Source: Prototheca cutis
Taxonomy: Eukaryota > Chlorophyta > Trebouxiophyceae > Chlorellales > Chlorellaceae
Direction: 5' to 3'
DNA length: 64,000 nt
Assembly: GCA_002897115.2 (NCBI GenBank)
Contig: BCIH01000003.1
Location: 1,620,185 to 1,684,184 of the forward strand
Shown: piece after piece, positions 10,548-21,803 of the stretch
How positions within the stretch are numbered: position 1 is the stretch's first letter
Layout: each line of letters opens with the position of its first letter
The notes under the pieces: model-generated
What the model saw: the letters and a program-made list of their open reading frames with translations, nothing else
What the model was told of the DNA's origin: nothing
Databases searched by the model: none
Made by a program: the position numbers and the translations under genes

Positions 10548-11416
10548 TCATGTCGCCTTTTCCAACAGCCTGATTGGCGCCAGAACGCTAGACCGGTTGG
10601 TCTCCACGATGCACCCATTCATGCACATCTCGTCAAGGATGTAGTGGGCCTGGAAAGTAGGGTGGGTTGTGGGCGGAGCGGAGTCAAATTGAAGGGGCCA
10701 GTGACTTGAGCACCTGCTCGAGTTGTAACGACCCTTGTTTGATGCGCGGCTTCTGTACAGCGTCTGGTCAGCAGAACTGTACACCATAACGATGTCTGTG
10801 CAAATGAATGCATGGGCTCTCGCCCATCCCCTCCGGGCCAAGTCCGCCATCATGTTTGGCCAAGGTCCACTGCACCCAGACCGCACCGTTTCTAGGCTGT
10901 ACATGATGTCGAGCTCACATACGTTGCTGAAATGCCTGTCCATGGTCTCCACCATGCAGTGGATGAATTCCATGATGCCCAGCTCATTCTGCAACGGTGA
11001 AGGGTGTGGCCTGGGGCATGAAGAACACCAACGGCAGTGCAGCCCCACGGGGGTAGACCCAATGCTGTCACCTCACCTCCTCGCTGTCGACGCCCACAAG
11101 GAAGAAGAGCGAGGCATATCGCCTGTACACCACCTTGCAGTCCTCGTGCTCCACAACATTACACTGCGCCAAGGCGGGGGCTTGTGCACCGTCAGATCGC
11201 CTGGCCTGCAGGCTGCCCCACGCAACCGAGGCCTCCGCGATTTCATGTCCCCCTCCCAGTCAGCCCGCCCACCTCTTTATCCGAACGAACGAGGCATTTC
11301 CGCACGATCTCAGCCTCAAAGGCGCATCGCTTCTCCGTGGGCAGGCGGCTGTCAGTGTACTTGGCCAGCCGGGTCTGGCCCTGCTTATTGACCAGGAGGA
11401 TGAACTTGATCGTCAT
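10548..11416 (-). CDS. AP4S: AP-4 adaptor complex sigma subunit
   Basis: The small subunit of a clathrin-independent trans-Golgi adaptor complex. Four exons on the minus strand (11273-11416, 11077-11163, 10887-10988 and 10548-10649) close to 144 residues, the normal length. The sequence starts MTIKFILLVNKQGQTRLAKY and continues with EIVRKCLVRSDKE, YRRYASLFFLVGVDSEE, NELGIMEFIHCMVETMD and CMNGCIVETNRSSVLAPI. The NGCIVETN stretch and N-terminus fit AP-4 better than the AP-1, AP-2 or AP-3 sigma subunits. It shares a divergent spacer of about 350 bp with the HD2-like gene. Confidence 0.93.
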
Positions 11417-11767
11417 GGAGCACGCTGCACACCCCGCGCACTGTGCTCTATTTTGCCGCTGATGTGACGTGCAGGGACAAGCAATGTCCTGGTCGCGACA
11501 GCTGGGCCAGAGGCAGCATGAAAACCGCTCGGCCGAAAGGATCGCCGGGGGCATCGATGATCGACATGTCCCCCTGCATGCAAGCCCGGTGCTGGGGGAA
11601 TGTGCATGCCTGCCTCCACACAAAGGAGCTGCATTGCCCGCTCCGTTATATATTAGAATTTCGTGGTTAGGGTGCTTGCTAAGGAGCAGGCCAAATCCCT
11701 TGCGTACTCGGAAACGAGCCTGTCCTTGGCACCAGGCGGTCAGCTTGACGACGCCTTGTGATTCCCC
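11417..11767. promoter_or_regulatory. Shared divergent promoter, AP-4 sigma / HD2-like gene
   Basis: The two start codons face away from each other across 351 bp, so this segment must hold both promoters and 5' UTRs. No TATA box or other named element is obvious. The role is inferred from position only. Confidence 0.5.
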
Positions 11768-13097
11768 ATGTCGGGCATGATGTACGCCGTCTTCGGCGTC
11801 AAGGTCCCACCCAGTACGTGGGTCATGGGATTGCAGAGCTGGAAATCGTGCACCATGAGGACAATGGGGTTGCGTTGGGGTCGAGGTCGCGTGGCGGCCA
11901 GCAGTGGCTGGCCGCTCGGAGCCCCGCTGCGGGAGGCAACAACTCATGCAACCCTCTTGAGCAACACGAGCGCAGAGAAGTCGGTGGAGCTGGTGCCCGC
12001 CGTGGATGAGGACATGGAGGGATTTGAGATCATGCACCTCACCCGCGTGGCGCTTGGTGAGAAGCCAGCCGCCGGCCCCCACACCGTTTTCATCACCTGC
12101 AACGATGGTGAGGGGTTGCAGTTGTTACTTGTGTGTGTGTGTGTGTGTGTGTGCACGCATTCAAGTGCGCACGCGTGTGTGGGGAGAAAGGGTGTAGCCT
12201 CCAGGGCGGGACCCTGTGCTGCCCTTCCGAGGTTGCTCTTGACTCACTGAAATGAATGCATAGGCCTAGCACCCCCATTCCATCACCCACCCCATCCCCC
12301 CTCTTTCCAATTTCACAGATGAGAAGATTGCGGTGGGCACGCTGGATGCGGAGCGGTGCCCGCAGTTTGGCGTGGACTATACCGTGTCCATCCAGGGCCT
12401 AACGCTGAGCAACAACGGGCCCTCGCCGGTGTATGTGTCGGGGTACAAGACCTACGCCACGCTGAGCGACGGCGAGGAGGAGTCGGAGGAGGAAGAGTAT
12501 GACAGTGAGGACGAGGAGCTGGCTGCTGCCAATGGGCTGGTGGGGTCATCCTCGGAGGAGGAGGATGAAGACCTGCCCAAAGCTGTCCCCATTCGCGGGG
12601 CTGAAGATGTCTCGACCTCTAACGAGGAGGACGAGGAGGACGGTGAGGACGGGGAGGACACCAGCGACCTTGAAGACGAGGAGGAAGACGAGGAGGAAGC
12701 TGCCGCGATGATGGAGGAGGACGACAGTGAGCTGGATGAGTTTGATGAGTCTGCAGAGGACGAAGAGTCGGAGTCTGAGGAGGAGGAGGAGGAGGAGATT
12801 GTGCAGGCGCCAGCGAAGAAGGCGAAGAAGGCCGTCGCTGCGGTCACGCCTGCAGCGGGCAAAGGCAAGACAGCTGGTGCAGCGACCCCAGGCACGCTGG
12901 CCACGACCCCGGGGTCCACGGGGGATTACATCGCCGCCCTGAAGCAGGCCCTGCGCAGCCATGGGCCCACGGTCATGGCACAGCTAGGCAGTCTCGTCAA
13001 GCGGCCTGCCAATGCGCCCAAGCTCAAGGTGGTGCTGGACAAGAACCCCACGCTCTTCAACCATGACCTCAAGACGGGCATGGTGTCCCTCCGCTGA
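11768..13097 (+). CDS. HD2/nucleoplasmin-like nuclear protein with acidic tract
   Basis: Three exons (11768-11813, 11976-12107 and 12319-13097) close to 318 residues. The N-terminus MMYAVFGVKVPPKKSVELVP and the segments VGTLDAERCPQFGVDYTVS and PVYVSGYKTYATLSDGEEE match the nucleoplasmin-like domain shared by plant HD2-type proteins and nuclear FKBPs, which bind histones in the nucleolus or nucleus. No FKBP domain follows. Instead there is an acidic tract of roughly 120 residues dominated by Glu, Asp and Ser (about 105-225), a basic Lys/Ala patch (APAKKAKKAV) that may act as nuclear signal, and a compact C-terminal module (DYIAALKQALRSHGPTVMAQ, KLKVVLDKNPTLF) resembling a small winged helix. 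Histone deacetylase activity is uncertain for this family. The codon for the start is one of three nearby ATGs. Confidence 0.85.
12130..12153 (+). repeat. (GT)n tract in HD2-like gene intron 2
   Basis: An almost perfect GT repeat begins about 22 bases after the donor of intron 12108-12318. It is one of the donor-side GT tracts. Confidence 0.95.
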
Positions 13098-13523
13098 TCT
13101 CGTGGTGGTGCCCTTTGAGTGGGGATACGAGATGGTTGCGAGCCTGACTGTTTGTCCCCGGAGAGATGCTCGAGCGCCTGCTTTTTGGTTGGGGACTGCG
13201 AAGAATCAGTCATCGACACTGCCCTTTTGATTGCCACTTTGATAAAAACACCCCCGTCATCTTACACTGTCAGTTCCTGTCCGTTTCAGGGCAGGCAAGG
13301 TCAAAACGATTCATTGGGTTATTGATGGACTCTGGTTCGGGAATGTTCTGCATCTAACGTCAAACTGCGGCCGCTTCTGCATGGTCAGCGTGGATGTCTC
13401 TACTGACAGTTCCCACAGACCTGTGCGACACCGCCTTGCATCCAGCCACACACAGGCACACATGTAGTAGGTGCGTCGTCTGCTCCCGGCCTTTATGCCC
13501 ATCGCCCCGGCGCAGCCAGCCGG
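13098..13523. other. Convergent spacer, no gene seen
   Basis: It lies between the stops of the HD2-like gene (+) and the Tudor-like gene (-) and should contain their 3' UTRs. Nothing else is supported. Confidence 0.5.
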
Positions 13524-15221
13524 TCAGAATGGGGAGCGCATCATCGCTCTGCCGGCGGCCGGCGAGCCCGTGCCGGAATTGTCCCCAGCGTTGCCTGGTG
13601 CCACATCCAGGCCGCCAGTTTCTGCCATCCCACCATTGTTGAGTGCGGCACGCTGTGCCGCCCAATGTGCTGAGCCATTTGAGAAGCTGGCCGCGCTGCC
13701 CGGAAGCAGACGGCGGTCGGTGGCGTCGGGGCTGCCGAGCAAATCACCCCCAACTGTCCACATGTCATGCACGATCAATGACCCTGTCTGGAGTCCAGCT
13801 GTTTTGTGCACCTTGTGCCCCACCACCGCCTGGGCTGTCGCTTGGGCCTGCTGCTGTGTGTGGCTCGCAACGCGGACACCCAGGCTGTCGCCAGAATCGG
13901 GTGATCCCGCTGACGGCGTGTTTCCGGCCGCGCCCGACCGCATGGCCGTATTCATGGGGGTGGTGCCATCCTGTTGATGCACCTGGTGCGGTGGCTGGGG
14001 CTCATTCTGGGGTTCATCTGGGGCGGGAAAGCTCGCAGTCTCAGCTGCCGATGGGGTGCTCACGCTGGCGGCCGCAGCTGGTGGCGGGACTTTCATACCC
14101 TCATCCGGCTTGGAGCCCTGTTGCTCATCTGGAGGCAGACGGGCCACCATGCCCTGGCCAGCCAGCGCCGCCAGCTGCAGGCTTTCCCGGTCTCCAGTCT
14201 CATACAGCACATCTGCCTGACCTGAGGTGCTGTCCACCTCCACCACGATGGCTACCCACCACTGTCCGTCGTCAGGCCAAAACAACTGCACCACCTGGCC
14301 TGTGCGAGGTTTGTAGTGGTAGTGGTAGAGGTGAGGGGGAAATGATGTTGGGAGGAAACTGGTGGGTAAAGCTACACACACACACGCACGCACGCACGCA
14401 CGCACGCACACACACACAAAGAAACCGCACGCACGCACGCACACACGCGCACGCATGCACGCACACCTTGGAGTTCAGGGCTGACGCTGGAGGCAGGCAG
14501 CAGGAGCCCTTGGGACGGCGCTTCTGCGACTGGCCCCCGCAGCCGGTACCCTGGTGCAAAGGCCGACAAGCCTGCTGTTGCAGGGGTGTCGGGCTGCTCT
14601 GCCGCCGGAGAGGCCCCACTGTTAGAGGGCCCTGAACCCTCGGGCCCCATGTGCGCCCCACCGTTCAGCCCTGCCGCTGGCCCGCCGGGCTTGCAGCCGT
14701 GCGACGCCATGGGAGACGCTGCGGTGCTTCCCAAACCCCCACCGTCGCTCGCAGATGGCACAGCAGCAGCGGCGGTGGCGGCAGCGGCTGCCCGGGCTGC
14801 CTGGGCCTCGACCACCGCAGCAGCGGCGGCCTCCACTGCAGCGGCATCCAGGCGGGGGAAATCATAGGATATGTCCTCTGGGGCGCCGGGAGGAGGCACA
14901 AATTCCTGGCCCGCCGCAGCCGCCAGCCGCGCCGCACGCTGCGCAACCGTCCGCAGACGTGCAGTTGCGCGACTGTGCCGCGTGGCGGCCTCAGCTTCTG
15001 ATGGCAGGGGCCCAGGCGCTCGGGGCACGAGGCGCCGCTCCCGCGTCTCCCGGCGAATCAGCCGCGGCACGGGGATGGGCACCAGGTCCATGTCTCCCCG
15101 AGAGAGCGAGGGGCGGCGCCATAGCGCCCACATCGCACGCGCCCGCCGCATCACGAGGCGTCCCTGTTCCAAGCTCCGTGTGTGCTGGGGGGCGCCCTGG
15201 GCGGACGTGCTGAGCTCATAC
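13524..15221 (-). CDS. Tudor-like domain protein, Ala-rich, 5' end incomplete
   Basis: Two exons are firm: 14467-15221 and 13524-14299, joined in frame by G|GC. The join creates GQVVQLFWPDDGQWWVAIVV followed by VDSTSGQADVLYETGD, a Tudor/Agenet-like barrel sequence of the kind that reads histone or protein methyl marks. Upstream is an Arg-rich helical segment (MRRARAMWALWRRPSLS, RLIRRETRERR) and an Ala-rich helix. Downstream is a long Ser/Pro/Gln-rich tail. The first exon shown starts at an acceptor (15222-15224), so an upstream exon with the true start is missing; an in-frame ATG inside the exon is an alternative. The intron 14300-14466 begins with a long GT/GC alternating tract in transcript sense. 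The overall family is not recognised. Confidence 0.6.
14374..14466. repeat. (CA)n/(CGCA)n tract at intron 5' end of the Tudor-like gene
   Basis: On the plus strand the tract is CA and CGCA units broken by one short insertion. On the transcribed (minus) sense it is GTGTGCGTGC repeats starting exactly at the donor site. It is among the clearest donor-side alternating tracts in the window. Confidence 0.95.
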
Positions 15222-16023
15222 CTGGAAATGTGGGCAAAGCAAAGCGTGTGAGGGCGAGTTCAGAGAAATGAGGCGCCCGGTTGCTGCCCAGAGCGACTGA
15301 ATGGCTGGTGGCACTGCATTTCAGAGTTCAACCCCAGAACTACCCCGCGCACCCATCAGCAGTCGGGGCCAAGTAGAAGAGGCCGGGGGCCAAGGGGTCG
15401 AGGCGCATCGCGGAAAAGGTTCAATAGCTCACAAATATACCGGTATCAAATTCCAGTCATGGTGTTCACCGACCGCGCCTCGCGGAGGGGCGTCGGGAAG
15501 AGGCAGATAAGGGATCCGTCAGTATCAAAGCTGCAGCTCCCAGCATCTGCTGGCCTTCATAGGCAACAAGGGGCGATTCGCTTCCAACAGATATCGACTA
15601 CCTTTTGGATGCAGTTCGTACACATGAATGGGGGCATTGTGTGCTGGTTGATCATCCCTCGCTCAGGGGCGTCGTGTCCGGAGGTGCCCGAAGGTGGACG
15701 AGCTATGGGAGGAGCTCCAGCATGACCTTGCCGGGGCGCGACGATCTGGACACTCACGCAAACAGCATTGCAAGCGCAACTCGTTTCGGGTGCACGACTC
15801 CCTCACGTGTCAATGTTATGTTACATTCATGGTTTATGTAAAAAAGCTATGCAAGGGCATTGAGAACGAGGACCGTTTTTCTGCATGAACTTGCGCCGGC
15901 TGAGGGAGGGAGAAGACGCTGTCCCAATGACCTGAGCCTGCGCACGGGGAACAAGAGCTTGGACTTTCATCCGAGGCAGACCGGTCCATACCATTATTTT
16001 GCACAGAGGAGCAAAAGGCCACC
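15222..16023. other. Divergent spacer between Tudor-like gene and RtcB
   Basis: About 800 bp that must include the RtcB promoter and the missing 5' exon and promoter of the Tudor-like gene. I could not place that exon. No other element is recognised. Confidence 0.5.
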
Positions 16024-18553
16024 ATGACGCGGCGGACGTACGAGGAGGTGCGATGGGGTAGTGTGGTATTGTGTCAAGTTGGCTGGGCGGGGCCCTTCTC
16101 TTGGCCAGGTGGCAGCAGGTGGTGTTCCTGTGCGCAGTTCCCTGGAGGCCAAAGTTGTGATGCCTAAACATTTCATCCTGAGTGCATGCAACTCGACATC
16201 ACGTACACCTATGCGCAGGAGGCGGGCTTCATCACAGCGCTCAGTCCTTATCACCACCGCATCGACAGGGGGTTTGTGCCAAACATGCGGGTGCCGGGTG
16301 TCTTTTATGTGAACGAGGCACTTCGGGGCCTTTTGGACGACGAGCTGCATGCATACTGCGAGCGGGGACCTGGCGGAGGCTTCCTCCCAGCCGTCAAGCA
16401 AATCGCCAACGTGGCTGCCATGCCCGGCATCGTCAAGGTGCTTGTCCTAGGGGGAGGGGGAGGGGGAGGGGGGATCCCATGCCTTCTGCCATCTTAGGGT
16501 TATGCTGTTGGGAAAAGATTTCCTTCCGTGGAGAGGAGGGAGGGGAGAGTTTGTCGGAGAGGGTGCCCGCCCACTGTGCGCAGAGATTCACGGTCATGTG
16601 CAGGCCAGCAGTGGTGCAGCATCGAAAACGCCCTTCCAACCTACTACCACCCATCATCACAGGCATCCATTGCGATGCCAGATGTGCACTCTGGGTACGG
16701 GTTTGCCATTGGAAACGTGGCGGCATTCGACATGTCCGACCCCGAAGCCGTCGTTTCCCCCGGCGGCGTCGGCTTTGACATCAAGTGCGTTCCGCGCGCG
16801 CGTGTGTGTGTGTGTGTGTGTTGGGGATTGTTGCTGTTGTTGGTATTGCAGCCTTTCTTGTATACCCCTGGTGTCAATTTTCTTCACCCCACTCATTTTA
16901 ATGTCTTGACAAATGCCTTGCACAAAAGAAAAACACACATCAAACAATACTCACGCAGCTGTGGCGTGCGGTTGCTGCGGACCAACCTATCGGAGCAGGA
17001 TGTTCTCGGGGTCAAGGAGCAGCTGGCCCAGGCACTGTTTGACCACATCCCCGTGGGCGTGGGGTCGCAGGGCATCATCCCGACGACTTCGGCCGACCTG
17101 GCAGGTGCCCTGGAGCTGGGCATGGACTGGAGTGTGCGGGAGGGCTACGCCTGGGTGGAGGACAAGGAGCGGTGCGAAGAGAGCGGCCGCATGCTGGGTG
17201 CCGACCCCACAAAGGTCTCCGCCCGCGCCAAGAAACGCGGCCTGCCCCAGGTTGGTTTGGTGGTGTTTTTGTGGGGATTCTCAAAACCCACCATAAAAAT
17301 CCGCAGTATAATCAAGGAAATTCCCCCCTCTTCTCAGAACACCCGTTCTCCCCTCAAACCAAAAAAAAAACTCCACGCAGATGGGCACCCTGGGTGCGGG
17401 AAATCATTACGCGGAGATCCAGGTTGTCGACGAGGTGTTTGACAAGCTGGCTGCTCGGAAGATGGGGATTGACCGGGTGGGACAGGTGTGCATCATGATC
17501 CATTCAGGCTCTCGCGGCCTGGGGCATCAGGTGGCGACCGATGCCCTGTCGGCCATGGAGCGGGCCCAGGCCCGTGACGGCATCGTTCTGAACGACCGCC
17601 AGCTGGCGTGCGCGAGGATCGGGTCAAAGGAGGGCCAGGACTACCTCGCGGCCATGGCCTGCGCGGCCAATTTTGCTTGGGTCAATCGCTCAAGCATGAC
17701 GTTCCTGTGCCGCCAGGCATTTGCCAAGATGTTTGACTCCACCCCCGAAGACCTGGACATGCACGTGGTGTATGACGTCTCCCACAACATCGCCAAGGTA
17801 TAACTGCTTGGCTGTTGGGTGTGGGCGTGGCTGGTTGAGCGGTAGTGTTGTGCAGGGAACAGTGTGCTGTTATGCCTCAGTATCCTTCGTGATACTGGTG
17901 GGCTGCAGCACCCATTTGGTCCTAAAATGCACCTGCTCTTCACCCGCCACTTTCAACCCCCCCCCCCCAAACACACACACACAACCAAAAAAGGTGGAGG
18001 AACACATGGGGGATGGGCAGATGAAGACATTGCTGGTACACCGGAAGGGTGCTACACGAGCCTTCCCGCCGCACCACCCGCTGGTGCCCCTGGATTACCA
18101 GCTGACGGGCCAGCCCGTGCTGATTGGCGGGACTATGGGTACCGCCAGCTACGTGCTGACGGGGACAGACAAGGGAATGGCCGAGACGTGGGGCAGCACC
18201 TGCCATGGCGCGGGCCGAGCACGCAGTCGTAACAATGCCCGGCACAAACTCGACTACCAGCAAGTTCTAGACGCGCTCAAGACCAAGGGCATCGCCATCC
18301 GCGTCGCCAGGTCTGTTTGTGTTTGGGGGGTGTTTTTTCTTTCTTTATTTATCATGGGTTTTGGCTGAGTCGGGAGCCTCTCCCTCCAGCCCCCCCCAAC
18401 TCCTCCCCTCCAATCAACAACAGTCCCAAGCTGGTGATGGAGGAGGCACCCGAGTCCTACAAGAACGTGGATGACGTCATCGAGACGTGCCATGCCGCCG
18501 GCATCTCACGCAAGGTCGTCAAACTGCGGCCCATCGCCGTGATCAAGGGCTAG
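16024..18553 (+). CDS. RTCB: RtcB-type RNA 3'-phosphate/5'-OH ligase (tRNA splicing)
   Basis: RtcB joins tRNA exon halves and repairs RNAs with 2',3'-cyclic phosphate ends, using GTP and Mn. Seven exons (16024-16047, 16219-16437, 16663-16784, 16959-17250, 17381-17797, 17994-18310 and 18424-18553) close to 506 residues, the normal eukaryotic length. Metal-binding and catalytic positions are present: Cys in [13 protein letters not shown] (about 123), His in [14 protein letters not shown] (about 228), [10 protein letters not shown] (about 260), DVSHNIAKV (about 354), and the guanylylated His in STCHGAGRA (about 429). It ends in LRPIAVIKG, as usual. The first exon has only 24 bases. Introns 3 and 5 carry a donor-side GT tract and an acceptor-side C/CA tract respectively. 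Confidence 0.97.
16794..16821 (+). repeat. (CG/GT)n tract after RtcB donor site
   Basis: Alternating CG then GT dinucleotides start about ten bases after the donor at 16785, followed by a GGGG. It is part of the donor-side pattern. Confidence 0.93.
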
Positions 18554-18784
18554 GCCGTGGAGAGCTGTCGTCGGCGTGGAATCACCACGCATGTGCCTGA
18601 CCATAGTCGCATGCATGTGCTCGCGCTGAATCATGTCCCACCGCCCAGGCACCCGAATTCTGAGTGCCCCCGATTCTTTGCCAGGTCTTAGGCCCCGCAC
18701 AAAAAAATGTCAAAGAGAGCTTGTGCTGAGTGGGCCAATCATGCCTTTTCTGTCAATAGCATGTCAACGACCTGGCCAGGTATC

Positions 18785-19907
18785 CTACAACAGAACCTGG
18801 CCCTGTTCATTTGATAGAGTTAATAGCATGGGTGTCAGGGCGCTCAAACGGTCAGGATCCAGTGTCCGCAGGGCGTACAGCAACAGAGAGCTGGGGCGGT
18901 AACCCAGGCACACGTGGTACTGGAGGTACTGTGTTGCCAGCCGACTGAGCTCCATGCGGGTTGTTGCTATGTCGTCGTCGTGTGCAGCACATAGCCGTCC
19001 TGCCGACGTGCTTTCCTCTGCCTCCCGTGCCAGCACGAGGGCCCTGCCCGCTGCGACCAGCAGCGCCGGCACGGCCACCGAGGCGTGTCGCAGGTCGGCC
19101 AGCGCCCGCATGATTGCGATGGCATCACCCAGGCATTCGCCGCCCGCAGCAGCCAGCGTGCGCACCGCAAATCCGGACACCACGTCCAGAACCTGGGCAG
19201 TCTCGCTCCGAAGACGGCTCGCCATGCGCGGCCGGGCGCCAAGCAGGGGGGGCAGCAAACCCGTAACCCCGGCGACGCGCCTCAGCGCAGCCGTGTGGTG
19301 CTGTCCGCTCGCGCGGTTTGCGCAGTACCTCCGCAAGAGCGCCACTGCATCCCACATGGCGCCCTCCGCAGTGCGGTCGTCGACAAGGGGGCGGGGGTTG
19401 GATGTGGTGAGAGTTTCAGAGCCGTCAAAGCCTGGCGCCAGGGGAAGGTCACCACCTGGCGTAGCGGCACGCAGCGCGTGGCATATGGACTCCCACGATG
19501 CCTCCTCGTTTGGGTCCTCTCGGCGCCCTATTGTCGGAGCGCTCCTGCATTTTTAAACGGGTTATTGGGTTTGCTGCTCGCTGTTCAGCAGGACAGGCCC
19601 GCCTGCAAGGCATTCCCCCGAAACTGGTCAGACACGGCAGTGGTGGTTTGAGTGATTGTCTCCATTGTTCCCAGGCAGATGACGAAAAATCCTGAGACCG
19701 GTGAGAGGCACAGAATTAAGAAAACCCTTGCATTGTCCCTGAGACAAATTGGCGTACTCACTGTTGTGGGAGTGCCTGTACGGGGGGGATTGGGCCAGGC
19801 CTTACGGCGGCAGCCCGCCTGAGAACGAAGCTTGCCTGTCGGAGCCTCTGGCACCAGCACAGGCGTCCCGAGCCCAGACCAACGTGCACCACGCAGGCGC
19901 GCTCCAT
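18785..19907 (-). CDS. Helical protein with organelle-type N-terminus, unknown family
   Basis: Two exons (19762-19907 and 18785-19544) close in frame to 301 residues; the intron uses a consensus GTGAGT donor. The N-terminus (MERACVVHVGLGSGRLCWCQ, then many Arg and Ala) has almost no acidic residues, as in mitochondrial or plastid transit peptides. The rest is a run of amphipathic helices rich in Ala, Leu and Arg (WESICHALRAATPGG, AMWDAVALLRRYC, MELSRLATQYLQYH, SSLLLYALRTLDPDRL). This is the texture of helical-repeat organelle RNA-binding proteins of the OPR/FASTK kind, but no signature motif is present and that is only a guess. It is convergent with RtcB; the stops are 230 bp apart. Confidence 0.65.
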
Positions 19908-20531
19908 TTGTTACGACTCAGACGGAATGCATCGGGACCATGCCCAGCGGTTCAGCCCCGGGTGGCCATCTCTTCAGCACCGCGGTCTGCAGGGAAGGCT
20001 TTCCAAGCAAAGAGCACTGGCCCAGGGTGCCTTGGCTTCGTCACATGCGATGCACCCTGATGTGCATTCGAGATCCTAGATCAGGAATGAAATGTTCTTT
20101 CCTTGACAGATCAGGGGATTGTCTGTGCGTCGGCGGTGCGAGGGACGGTGCGTAGGCCGGCATGAGGGCAAACCTTGCCTACCGACTCAGTGGACGGGCT
20201 GGATCACGTATTCCAGCTCGTCCACCGAGCAGAGGTGGAATACAGGTCTTCCTACAGCCCCAGCCCCAGCATGAAAAATGTCATTCATAAAAATCGTACC
20301 AACGATGCTCTACATCGGGGCTGTTTGAGGTCGTACGGTAGCATCCGAAAGTTTAGACGCAGAGTCGCCCACTTGGGCCACTTGTCACGGCGTCTTTCGG
20401 GCTCTTGCCAAAGGACGCGGGACCCTGCAAAGCTCCGGTCAAGGTTCTGTGTGCCATTTACAGTCGTTTGGACTTGATCGACAGAAGACGTTCACCAGCT
20501 TGCCGCTCTCGGCATGGCCGGAAAATGATGC
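19908..20531. promoter_or_regulatory. Divergent spacer, helical protein / F-box-LysM gene
   Basis: About 620 bp separating two start codons that face apart, so both promoters are expected here. No gene or named element is recognised. Confidence 0.45.
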
Positions 20532-21803
20532 ATGGCCCCCGCCTCTCTGAATAGCGTGCCGGAACCGGTGCTCGCCAGCATCCTGACCCACCTCTCGGAT
20601 GACGACCTGCTTCAAGTCAGGGTCAGTCGGTTGATGAGATCTGCGCTGCTTATGACAGCTCCCTGCTGGACACGGGGGTTGGGGAGCTCCTCCGGCCGCC
20701 CACCCTATAGGATGTCTGGCAAGGCGTGCAGAGTGAGCACGAATGCTTCTGGCATCGCCGGCGCCAATCCCCTCCCTTCCCACCCCCAACAACACACACA
20801 GGCAACGCAGCGAAGGCTGAAGCAGGTGGTGGATGGCGTGTGCGAGGCGCGGTTTCTCGCTCGATGGGGCCTGGCCGAAGTGCGCGAGCCGCCGCGATCC
20901 GCGCCGCTCTACCTCGCGGCGCGACCGCGGCACTTTGCCTTGCGGCACGAGCTGGGCCCACGGGATAGCCTGGCGGCCGTGGCAGTGCGGTACGGCTGCG
21001 ATCCTGTGGTACTACGGCGGTGGAACAATCTCATGGACGATGCCGGCGTCGCCTGCCGAACCTGCCTCTTCGTCCCCGGTGTGATTGATTGTGCAGTGTT
21101 TGTTTTGTCGAGTGACTGGGTTTGATGTCGTCAGGGTGATTGTATGTGTCCCTGGATTGTGGGTAACTTTGACAACATGGGTGGGTGAATAGGGCAAGAA
21201 AGAATGGCTGCTCAGTGCCTTTGCCGTGCTGACCCCAGCCGCTTTCCAGCCCCAACCTTCCTTCCTTGCAACTGCCGTGACATTTCAACACCCCCCCCCC
21301 CCCCCCACACACACACACACACACAATGGATACGCACAGTCGAGGATATGGATCGAGTGCGGGCCAGCGCGGTGGAATTCGTGCGGTGCCAGCACGTCGG
21401 TCGCCGGTTTGTCATGGTGCTGGCTCCGGGGGCGTGGCAGACGGCGCCGGGGGACAAGCCCCAGGGTGGCGGCAGCGCGGCAGCGAGCGAGAAGCTGCTG
21501 ACCATGCTGGAGCGCGGGCTGCGTGTGGATAGGTCCACGGCGGCTTACTACCTATCCGCCTGCTCAGGCAGTATCCGAGCGGCCATGGCTGCATACGGTG
21601 AGTGAAGCATGCTGTGCTGGAGAAAAGGTGGAAAGCACGGCGTTGTTGTAACGTCGCAGCAGCTGCTGTCCTCATGAGTCCCTTTCTCGCTGCCACACGG
21701 TACCCCCCCCCCCCCCCCCCCAACACACACACGCGCGCGCGCGCGCGCGCGTGCAGAGCAAGATCGGCAGTGGGCTCTGACGAGGGACCGCCGGGGACGG
21801 TAG
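20532..21803 (+). CDS. F-box protein with internal LysM domain
   Basis: The N-terminus LNSVPEPVLASILTHLSDDD is an F-box-like motif that would bind SKP1 in an SCF ubiquitin ligase. A later exon encodes FALRHELGPRDSLAAVAVRY plus DPVVLRRWNNLMDDAG, a LysM fold. The next exons give EKLLTMLERGLRVDRSTAAY and YLSACSGSIRAAMAAYEQD, resembling the C-terminal helical segment of the plant F-box+LysM protein At1g55000. The last splice (donor at 21600, acceptor ending 21755) joins MAAY to EQDRQWALTRDRRGR and a stop. Exons between the F-box and about 20800 are uncertain; HECFWHRR near 20740 may be one. No signal peptide or membrane segment is present, so the LysM is cytosolic. Two introns end with long C plus CA tracts. 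Confidence 0.78.
21291..21325 (+). repeat. C run plus (AC)n before a 3' splice site
   Basis: Sixteen C followed by nine AC units, ending about twenty bases before an acceptor-like AG in the F-box-LysM gene. It acts as the pyrimidine-rich part of the intron end. Confidence 0.95.
21703..21752 (+). repeat. C run, (AC)n and (GC)n before a 3' splice site
   Basis: Eighteen C, then CA units, then ten CG units, ending in GTGCAG immediately before the last exon of the F-box-LysM gene. Confidence 0.95.

Noticed and set aside
10548..11416. AP-1, AP-2 or AP-3 sigma instead of AP-4
   Set aside because: The N-terminus (ILLVNKQGQTRLAKY) and NGCIVETNRSSVLAPI align best with AP-4 sigma as I remember it. A tree would settle it.
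13643..15251. Plus-strand frames up to 330 codons in the Tudor-like region
   Set aside because: The longest translates the CA/CGCA repeat (THARTHAR) and has no domain; the minus strand has a Tudor-like fold across a phase-correct splice.
15459..15888. Short plus-strand frames between the Tudor-like gene and RtcB
   Set aside because: No domains, no coherent splice pairs, and position suggests promoter sequence.
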